Source: Pontibacter coccineus (GTDB lineage Bacteria; Bacteroidota; Bacteroidia; Cytophagales; Hymenobacteraceae). Taken from it: 64,000 nucleotides of DNA. The number at the start of each line of letters is the position of its first letter. Position 1 is the first letter of the stretch. The notes below the pieces were generated by a model. That model made no database searches. It was given only the letters and a program-made list of their open reading frames with translations, and was not told where the DNA came from. A program made the translations under genes and the position numbers. Positions 55,791 to 64,000 of this stretch are shown here, in pieces. The stretch covers positions 124,001 to 188,000 of the forward strand of contig NZ_JAUOTN010000010.1 in assembly GCF_030546575.1 (NCBI RefSeq), written 5' to 3'.

Positions 55791-56417
55791 TTAGGCCATG
55801 AAGAGGATCACCAGGTATAGCGTGAGCCAGAGCGCTCCCAGAAAGTGCCAGTAGGTGTTGAGCATGGCCAGTTGCAGGCGACGGTACGGGTCACGGATGA
55901 AGATCAGGCTGCGTACCCCGTCGTTGGCCATATGGGCCGTTTTGATCAGCAGGAAAGCCAAAAAGATCATACCACCCAGCAGGTGCAGCAGGTGCAGCGC
56001 TGTGATCAGGTATAGGTAACTACCTGAGGCTTTGCCGGTAAAGTAAGCGCCAGAAATTGTCAACTCTCGCCAGCCCAGAATCTGCGCCCCGATAAAGGCC
56101 ACTCCCAGCATGAAAGTGAGGGCCAGGTAGCGGGTCATTTTACGGAGCTTGTCTTTTTTGTAAATGCGGGGGACCTTGCTGATCGTGTAACTGCTGAAAA
56201 GCAAGATCAGGGTGCTGACGCTGAAAAACTTTGGAAGGGAAAACTGTTCGCTACCGAAACCACCTGTCCGAACAAAAGCAACCATCAGCACAAAGAACAG
56301 CACACCTATACCGACCATGCTCAGGTATAGCAGCATCCGGATCGGGTGCAGATGCTCGATCTTGCCAAACGCTGAGCCCTGGCGTGCGCCTACCTTATTC
56401 TTTCTGTCCTGGTTCAT
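55791..56417 (-). CDS. cytochrome c oxidase subunit III-like (heme-copper oxidase)
   Basis: Five predicted membrane helices: MLLYLSMVGIGVLFFVLMVAF, FFSVSTLILLFSSYTISK, YLALTFMLGVAFIGAQILGW, YLYLITALHLLHLLGGMIFLAFLLI and LAMLNTYWHFLGALWLTLYLVILF. The LHLLHLLGG and TYWHFLGALWLTLY motifs are those of COX3/CtaE proteins. 208 residues matches the bacterial short form. It normally travels with subunits I and II, which are absent here. Function as an oxidase subunit is therefore likely but its partners are elsewhere. Confidence 0.9.
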   Translation of the reverse strand: MNQDRKNKVGARQGSAFGKIEHLHPIRMLLYLSMVGIGVLFFVLMVAFVRTGGFGSEQFSLPKFFSVSTLILLFSSYTISKVPRIYKKDKLRKMTRYLALTFMLGVAFIGAQILGWRELTISGAYFTGKASGSYLYLITALHLLHLLGGMIFLAFLLIKTAHMANDGVRSLIFIRDPYRRLQLAMLNTYWHFLGALWLTLYLVILFMA

Positions 56418-56712
56418 GTCGAGTCATCTCCCCGAGCATTCCCGGCTTATGGCTGCGGGCCTCCTCTGTTCAAGTTGAATTGCGGGTAATTTATCTTATT
56501 CTGTATACCAACTCAGGGGGGTTATAGTTTTGTAAAAGCTTCACAAAAAATAAGATTTAGCGGTCTAATTTACTGTCCGGACCTGGTTTGGTCTGTGCGG
56601 GGTAGGGCGCCGCTTGTTTCAGGAAGGCTCCAAGTGATAAAAGCTTTGCAGCCGCTTTACCTTTCACTGCTGATTTGCGTTAGCAGGAGTACACGCAACG
56701 ACAAGCCCTATT

Positions 56713-57276
56713 ATGATTAAATTGCTACTGCCTGTACTTTGGTTTTTACTGATGGCCGCACCGGCGCACGCGCAGCAGTACCGCATACCTTATACAGCCA
56801 ATAACAGTATGCAGATCAGCCTGGAGGGGGAGCGTAGTACGTACGATTTTCAATCAGCCAAGATGCTGGTGCGCTACAATCAGAATACCCGGAAAATCGA
56901 GTGCCTCCTGCCCATCGAGAACCTGCTGCCAGCCAACGACTCCAGCCCCGTATCCATGGTGCAGGACATCTTTTTTGCTTCCCGCTACCCGGAGCTGTAT
57001 ATTGAGATCGAAGCCCCGATCGAGCAGATAAATGCCGGCAGCCGCGGTAAGCAGACACTTAACAGCAGGGTTTTCATCACCATACAAGGTATCATCAAAG
57101 AAATGGTTGTCCCGGTCATTATCACGCCCGATCGTAACGCGATCACCTTTAGTACCAGCTTTGAGCTGATGCTGCAGGACATGCGCCTGCGGGTACCCGC
57201 CCGCTATACGCCCAGGCTGACAGGGCGCATGCTGTTTACCATACACAGCGCGCGCTGGGCTGACCTCAGAAACTGA
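56713..57276 (+). CDS. YceI-like secreted protein (187 aa)
   Basis: Signal peptide MIKLLLPVLWFLLMAAPAHAQ. The mature chain reads YTANNSMQISLEGERSTYDFQSAKMLVRYNQNTRKIECLLPIENLLPAN, then RYPELYIEIEAPIEQI and VFITIQGIIKEMVVPVIIT, ending LTGRMLFTIHSARWADLR. This matches the YceI lipocalin-like fold, which binds isoprenoid or fatty ligands. Fourteen bases separate it from the patatin gene, so the two share an operon. Ligand unknown. Confidence 0.72.
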   Translation: MIKLLLPVLWFLLMAAPAHAQQYRIPYTANNSMQISLEGERSTYDFQSAKMLVRYNQNTRKIECLLPIENLLPANDSSPVSMVQDIFFASRYPELYIEIEAPIEQINAGSRGKQTLNSRVFITIQGIIKEMVVPVIITPDRNAITFSTSFELMLQDMRLRVPARYTPRLTGRMLFTIHSARWADLRN

Positions 57277-57289
57277 TAAAACACAAACT

Positions 57290-59641
57290 ATGCGCCTATT
57301 GCAGGCTGCCCGCCTTTTATTACTGGTGCAGGTATACCGAAACGCCCTTCTATACCTGCTGCTTTTGGCCCTGCTGTTAGGTGGAGTCCAGGAAAGTTAC
57401 GCCCAGAAAGTGGCGCTCGTGCTTAGCGGTGGCGGCGCCAAAGGGATAGCGCATGTGGGCGTGCTCAAGGCCCTGGAAGAGAACAACATCCCGATCGATT
57501 ACATTGTGGGCACCTCCATGGGCGGCATCGTCGGGGCGCTGTACGCGGCCGGCTATTCTCCCGCCGAGATCGAATACCTGATCCACACCGAGGCGTTCCA
57601 GGCCTGGGCCACCGGCAAGCCGGAGCAGAACTATACCTACAACTTCGCCTCACCTGACCCCAACCCGGCCCTGCTCAAACTCCATGTGGCGCTGGACTCT
57701 GCTTTTCAGGCCAAGCTCACGTCGAACCTTGTGAACGACGCTTCGCTCAACTTTGCCCTGGCACAGCTCCTCTCCCAGCCTGCCGCCCACGCCGACTATG
57801 ACTTCGACAAGCTGATGGTGCCCTACCGCTGCGTTGCCGCCGACATCTTCACCCAGCAACAGGTCATCCTGCGCAAAGGACAGCTGGCCGATGCCGTGCG
57901 GGCCACCCTCACCGTACCGCTCTTCTATAAACCCATCCGGATTGAGAAGCGCCTGTTGTTTGACGGTGGACTCTACAACAACTTCCCGGTGGATGTGGCC
58001 CGCAAAGACTTCAATCCGGACATCATCATCGGGGTAAACGTGTCGTCCAAAACCTACAGCGAGTACCCCTACGACAACGATGACTTTGACCTGGCTTATA
58101 CCTTGCTCTATGCCATGATGTCGAACTCGGACTCCACGGCGCTTACAGAGAAGGACGTATACTTGCAGCCTGACCTGGGTAGCCTCAATTCACTGGATTT
58201 CAAAAACGTAGAGGATTTTTTCGCGGCTGGGTATAAGGTGACCAATGACAACATGGATCAGATCCAGGAGAAAATAAAGCGCAGGGTAAGTGCCGAAGCG
58301 CTTGGTGCCAAACGGGAGAAATTCAGAGGCGGCTTTCAGCCCCACGCTTTCCGCAGTGTGAAGATCCAGGGGTTGAAAAAAAATCAGCAGGACTTTGTAC
58401 AGCGCTTCTTCAGGAGCTCAAAGGAAGAGGGCTATACCATGCAGGACGTCAAAACAGGCTACTACCGGCTGGCCGCCATCGACAACTTCCGCAGCCTGTA
58501 CCCGACCATGCGCTACGATACCAAGGCCAAGTCCTATGACCTGCTCCTGAACGTGAAGAAAGAAGACGGCCTGAAAATAGCGTTGGGCGGTGTGATAGCC
58601 TCGCGCCCGATCGACAACATCTATGCCGGTGTGGAGTACAGTGTGCTCGGTCGGCAGCTCTATACCTTTGCCGGAAGTTTCCAGACAGGCCGGTTTTACC
58701 AGGGCGCGCAGCTGCGCACCCGCATCGACGTGCCCGCCAGTCTGCCCTATTACATCGAGCCCGCTTTCACATACAATCACTGGAATTTCCTTTCCACCAC
58801 CGGTTTGCTGCTGGAGCGCAACAATCTGCCCTTACTCGAGCAGACCGACCGGAATTTTGGCCTCAACATGGGCTTTACCAACACTTACAAAGGCAGGCTG
58901 GTGCTCAGCGCGGCCTATGCGCAGCACATCGACAGGTATAGCAACCGCCTGGAGATACAGCGCTCTGACACCCTGGACCGCACCGCCACGAGTGGCCTAA
59001 CAGTGGGCGCCATTTTCAGACGCGGTGGGCTCAACCGAAAACAGTATCCTTCCGGCGGGCGCTCATTTACAGCCACGGGCCGCATGGTAAACGCGACGGA
59101 AAGGTATAGACCCGGCTCAACGTCTAACGAATCGCAGAACCTTTCAACAGATCACAGCTGGTTTTATGGCCGGCTGCTTTTTGAGGACTTTCTGGGCAAT
59201 GGCAGTCACCGTTTCGGCTACAGGCTGGAAGGCGTGATCTCGACACAGCCCTTTTTCAGCAACTATCGCTCTACGCTCACCATTGCTCCTGCCTTCTACC
59301 CCCTTTCCGATAGCCGCACCCTTTTTCTGGACCGCTTTCGGGCACACGAATTTGTGGCAGGAGGCCTGCAATACGTCTACCTGATCACGCCCCGGCTGGA
59401 GGCACGCACAGAGGGTTATCTGTTCCAGCCATACCGCCCGATCCTGCAGGATGACAGGCAGCAGGCCTACTATGGGAAACGGCTGACAGGTACCGGTGTG
59501 GCCGCCACAGCCGCGGTGGTTTACCATGGTATATTGGGCCCGGCGGCGCTGAGCCTGAACTATTACAACGACAAAACCAAAGAGTGGGGCGTGCTCTTTC
59601 ACCTGGGTTTCCTGCTGTTTCAGAATAGAGCTTTGGAGTAG
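57290..59641 (+). CDS. patatin-like phospholipase with C-terminal beta-barrel (783 aa)
   Basis: After an export signal (to about residue 38) comes a patatin domain: oxyanion LSGGGAKGIAHVGVLKALEE, nucleophile GTSMGGIVGALYAAG, and DGG of LLFDGGLYNNFPVDV. A POTRA-like part (about 345-430: FRSVKIQGLKKNQQDFVQRFF) leads to a beta-barrel end (YAQHIDRYSNRLEIQRSDTLD, GYLFQPYRPIL, FHLGFLLFQNRAL). This is the PlpD-like type Vd layout, in which a surface lipase is threaded by its own barrel. Activity on lipids is inferred from the catalytic Ser-Asp pair. Confidence 0.92.
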   Translation: MRLLQAARLLLLVQVYRNALLYLLLLALLLGGVQESYAQKVALVLSGGGAKGIAHVGVLKALEENNIPIDYIVGTSMGGIVGALYAAGYSPAEIEYLIHTEAFQAWATGKPEQNYTYNFASPDPNPALLKLHVALDSAFQAKLTSNLVNDASLNFALAQLLSQPAAHADYDFDKLMVPYRCVAADIFTQQQVILRKGQLADAVRATLTVPLFYKPIRIEKRLLFDGGLYNNFPVDVARKDFNPDIIIGVNVSSKTYSEYPYDNDDFDLAYTLLYAMMSNSDSTALTEKDVYLQPDLGSLNSLDFKNVEDFFAAGYKVTNDNMDQIQEKIKRRVSAEALGAKREKFRGGFQPHAFRSVKIQGLKKNQQDFVQRFFRSSKEEGYTMQDVKTGYYRLAAIDNFRSLYPTMRYDTKAKSYDLLLNVKKEDGLKIALGGVIASRPIDNIYAGVEYSVLGRQLYTFAGSFQTGRFYQGAQLRTRIDVPASLPYYIEPAFTYNHWNFLSTTGLLLERNNLPLLEQTDRNFGLNMGFTNTYKGRLVLSAAYAQHIDRYSNRLEIQRSDTLDRTATSGLTVGAIFRRGGLNRKQYPSGGRSFTATGRMVNATERYRPGSTSNESQNLSTDHSWFYGRLLFEDFLGNGSHRFGYRLEGVISTQPFFSNYRSTLTIAPAFYPLSDSRTLFLDRFRAHEFVAGGLQYVYLITPRLEARTEGYLFQPYRPILQDDRQQAYYGKRLTGTGVAATAAVVYHGILGPAALSLNYYNDKTKEWGVLFHLGFLLFQNRALE

Positions 59642-59765
59642 ACCGGGACAAATAAGTTGCCTGTATAGCTTGGTATACCTGCTTTTTGGCGTTGTCCGAT
59701 TGCAGCTCTTTTGCACCTGATTAATAATCTCTATATTTGGCTGACACAAAAAAGCCTATCCCTTC

Positions 59766-60260
59766 ATGAAAAAACTATTCGCCTTGCTATTGACTGCTGC
59801 CGTGCTGCAGGCCTGCTCCCAGAACGACACCACATCTGAAGGTAAGGAAACCACAGAAACCGTTGCTGAGGCGAACGCGTACGGTGCTTCCTTCGAAGAA
59901 CAAAACGTACTCTCAGCCGGCCAAATGCAGGAAGCCGTGAACGGAAGCGATTCCATACAGGCCACCGTAGCTGCCGAAATCGTGGAAAGTTGCCAGTCAA
60001 AGGGTTGCTGGATGGATGTGAAGCTGGAAGATGGCAGCACTATGAAAGTTACCTTCCGTGATTATGGTTTCTTCCTGCCGGTAGAGGATCTGTCAGGCAA
60101 GACGGCAGTGTTCACAGGTATGGCCAAACATGAAGTGATCTCAGTGGAAGACCAGCGTCACTTTGCCGAGGATGCCGGAAAATCAGGCGAAGAGATTGCC
60201 GCCATTACCCAGCCGAGAGAAGAATTGCGCTTTGTGGCCGACGGCGTGAAATTGAAGTAA
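59766..60260 (+). CDS. DUF4920 lipoprotein (164 aa)
   Basis: Lipoprotein signal MKKLFALLLTAAVLQAC, Cys at residue 17. An acidic linker rich in Thr/Glu follows. The DUF4920 core reads EIVESCQSKGCWMDVKLEDGSTMKVTFRDYGFFLPVEDLSGKTAVFTGMAKHEV, with the characteristic CxxKGCWM metal- or thiol-type motif and an OB-like barrel. Periplasmic. Own terminator downstream. Function not known; redox or metal binding is a guess from the two Cys. Confidence 0.88.
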   Translation: MKKLFALLLTAAVLQACSQNDTTSEGKETTETVAEANAYGASFEEQNVLSAGQMQEAVNGSDSIQATVAAEIVESCQSKGCWMDVKLEDGSTMKVTFRDYGFFLPVEDLSGKTAVFTGMAKHEVISVEDQRHFAEDAGKSGEEIAAITQPREELRFVADGVKLK

Positions 60261-60284
60261 GCATATACGTTATACCTTTACCTG

Positions 60285-60316
60285 AGCGGCTGTTCTTCCG
60301 GAACCGCCGCTTTTTT
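60285..60316 (+). terminator. terminator after DUF4920
   Basis: Stem AGCGGC-T-GTTC / GAAC-C-GCCGCT (one mismatch), then six Ts. Confidence 0.75.
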
Positions 60317-60413
60317 ATTTTGCGCCGCCTATACCTATACCTAACCAAAACGCTTTGTCTCCTGCCAGGTGCTTTGAGCCGGATTATCTTCTACCTGAAT
60401 CCTGCACTTGTAA

Positions 60414-62516
<2,103 letters not shown>

Positions 62517-62535
62517 CCCGTAAATATTTACAAAA

Positions 62536-62570
62536 AATAAGCGCCGGTCTACAAGAGGCCGGCGCTTATT
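62536..62570 (+). terminator. terminator after ligA
   Basis: Stem AATAAGCGCCGG / CCGGCGCTTATT with an 11-base loop. No strong T-run follows. The next 360 bases hold no gene. Confidence 0.7.
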
Positions 62571-62929
62571 GATTTACAAACAAACAATAAAACAATTAAA
62601 CTTGGGTATAGGCCGCAAGGCCCGGCTCCCCGACACAGCTATAAAGCCAGAAAGCATGCTGCAAATGGAGCCAATTAAATGGACAAAAAAAAATGAAATA
62701 GACGAACAGCCGAAAAGGATATACGAACAACCGTTTCTCTTCCTTTTCAGGTTTGATCTTTTAAAAAGCGTAATTGATGGGGCAGGTTTGCCCTTCCGTA
62801 TAGTATAGGGCTGTGTTTATATGGAAGCGTCGTAATATTGCTTAACTTCAGCAAAAGACCGATCTTTAAAAGCTTTCACTACCCTTTCCCTGTACAGCCT
62901 TGAACTTGACAGCCCTACCACCATTTACC

Positions 62930-63943
62930 ATGAAGAAGCGGTACAAATTAGCCATACACGTGGCAGCCTGGGCATTTTTCGGAGCCTGGGTCTTCTACAT
63001 ACAGTTTCAGCGCGGCCTTACTTTTAACAAGGCGGTTGACTCGCTGGTGGGCCTGAGTTTTGCCATGATGATCTTCTACCTCAACTGGTATGTGCTGATC
63101 CCCCGCTTTCTGGCCAGAAACCAGATATTCGGATATCTTGGCGTTGTGCTGCTCACCCTCACGGTGGTCGCGCTGGTCCGCTCTCCGCTCGACTTCTATG
63201 TATTCCGGGAGTTTAACCCGGGCATGACGGTGCTCTACTCTTCTGACCGCATCCTCAACTATGTGCTGGCCGGTTTGATCGTCGTGTTCATCAGTTCGGC
63301 CCTGAAAGTAACCGGCAACTACATCCGCAACGAGCGGCGCAACAAGGAACTTGAGAACCAGAAACTGGCCGCTGAGCTGAATTTTTTGAAGTCGCAGGTC
63401 AACCCGCATTTTCTCTTCAACACGCTCAACAACATCTACTCGCTGGCCTACAAGCAGTCGCCGGAAACGCCGGACGCCATCATGAAGCTCTCGCTCCTGA
63501 TGCGCTACATGCTCTACGAAAGTAACGACACGCTGGTGAGTCTGGAACGGGAGGTGGAGCATATCCAGAACTTTATCGACCTGCAGAAACTGCGCCTGCG
63601 CGAGCAGACCAGCATCCGCCTGAACGTGGAAGGCAACCTGAGCGGAAAACAGATCGCCCCGATGCTGCTGATGACGCTGGTTGAGAATGCGTTTAAGCAC
63701 GGCTTGGTGAGTCGCAACGAGGTGGGCATCACGCTCAACCTGGTGGTAACCGACGATTGGCTGCAATTCACGACGGTGAACAACAGCAGTACGCACAAAA
63801 AAAAGGACTTTGGCGGCATCGGTTTGCAAAATCTAAAGCAACGCCTTAACTTGCTCTACGCTCACCAACACGAACTGACCTTAGAAGATAAAGACGATAC
63901 ATTTTTCGCTTCGCTGAAACTGTATTTCCAACCAAAAAAATAA
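62930..63943 (+). CDS. LytS/YehU-type sensor histidine kinase (337 aa)
   Basis: ATG 62930 (MKKRYKLAIHVAAWAFFGAW) is preferred over 62900, since the hydrophobic start follows directly. Four membrane helices (residues about 7-140), then the histidine kinase domain: LNFLKSQVNPHFLFNTLNNIYSLAYKQ with the phospho-accepting His in NPHFLFN. The ATPase ends with APMLLMTLVENAFKHGL and GIGLQNLKQRLNLLY. This is the small His_kinase (PF06580) family. The response regulator starts 4 bases later, forming a two-component pair. Confidence 0.9.
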   Translation: MKKRYKLAIHVAAWAFFGAWVFYIQFQRGLTFNKAVDSLVGLSFAMMIFYLNWYVLIPRFLARNQIFGYLGVVLLTLTVVALVRSPLDFYVFREFNPGMTVLYSSDRILNYVLAGLIVVFISSALKVTGNYIRNERRNKELENQKLAAELNFLKSQVNPHFLFNTLNNIYSLAYKQSPETPDAIMKLSLLMRYMLYESNDTLVSLEREVEHIQNFIDLQKLRLREQTSIRLNVEGNLSGKQIAPMLLMTLVENAFKHGLVSRNEVGITLNLVVTDDWLQFTTVNNSSTHKKKDFGGIGLQNLKQRLNLLYAHQHELTLEDKDDTFFASLKLYFQPKK

Positions 63944-63947
63944 CTCT

Positions 63948-64000
63948 ATGACCATCCGCTGCCTTGCCGTTGACGACGAACCGCTTGCCCTCGACATCAT
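63948..64000 (+). CDS. LytTR-type response regulator, N-terminal part (cut by window end)
   Basis: ATG 63948 begins MTIRCLAVDDEPLALDI, with the acidic pair VDDE of a receiver domain. The gene starts 4 bases after the sensor kinase stop, so it is its partner. The rest, including the output domain, is outside the window; LytTR output is inferred from the pairing. Confidence 0.8.
   Translation, partial: MTIRCLAVDDEPLALDI

Noticed and set aside
62569..62808. 79-aa ORF after ligA
   Set aside because: AT-rich, no recognisable pattern, starts inside the terminator, no supporting signal.

Overview
The window comes from a Bacteroidota chromosome, most likely Cytophagales/Hymenobacteraceae (Pontibacter-like). 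The evidence is a T9SS type A cargo protein, a gliding-motility-type C-terminal domain protein, the FolD/QueE/LepA/LigA repertoire, OmpA-PD40-TPR proteins, few Shine-Dalgarno sequences and promoters resembling TTTG-N19-21-TAnnTTTG. Genus is inference. No rRNA, tRNA, CRISPR array or intact insertion sequence was seen.

Layout. (1) 1-6.4 kb is an AT-richer accessory segment. It holds the tail of an HNH endonuclease gene, orphan small genes, a frameshifted cupin pseudogene, a second remnant of an HNH gene end, a large HKD-nuclease/DEAH-helicase/DUF3427 protein and a NUDIX hydrolase. It looks like a defence-type island. (2) 6.4-14.1 kb is chromosomal: a FUSC membrane protein, small conserved proteins, a WG-repeat protein with a damaged start, a lipoprotein/outer-membrane-barrel pair and an aldo/keto reductase. 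(3) 14.1-15.1 kb is a repeat-rich non-coding block. (4) 15-24.7 kb holds MaoC and class-V aminotransferase genes, a fasciclin lipoprotein and the stress operon prkA-yhbH-spoVR. (5) 24.7-37.5 kb holds a T9SS propeller protein, citrate synthase, an OmpA-type protein with queE, folD, a CYTH protein, lepA and a PAS-LuxR regulator. A second repeat block lies at 28.9-29.9 kb and an unusual hairpin array at 32.6-33.1 kb. (6) 37.6-64 kb holds icmF, a Rnk/GreA-like protein with an FMN glutamate-synthase-like protein, an FKBP isomerase, glutamate dehydrogenase, an M61 peptidase, three divergent paralogs of a small SpoIIAA-like family, a C40 peptidase, DUF2147 and GreA-like proteins, a gliding CTD protein, cytochrome oxidase subunit III, a patatin/beta-barrel protein, DUF4920, ligA and a LytS/LytTR two-component pair cut by the window end.

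How the genes work together. The core genes cover carbon and nitrogen metabolism (citrate synthase, glutamate dehydrogenase, IcmF), envelope and secretion functions, and stress response (prkA operon). The clearest unexplained signals are: a heptamer AGGTATA (core of the 10-mer CAGGTATAGC) found about 100 times on both strands and nearly absent from the first 6.4 kb; an array of short hairpins with different arms but the same architecture; a 161-bp MITE-like element; and a 22-codon minus-strand ORF with a near-perfect Shine-Dalgarno sequence and its own terminator. All counts were made by eye.
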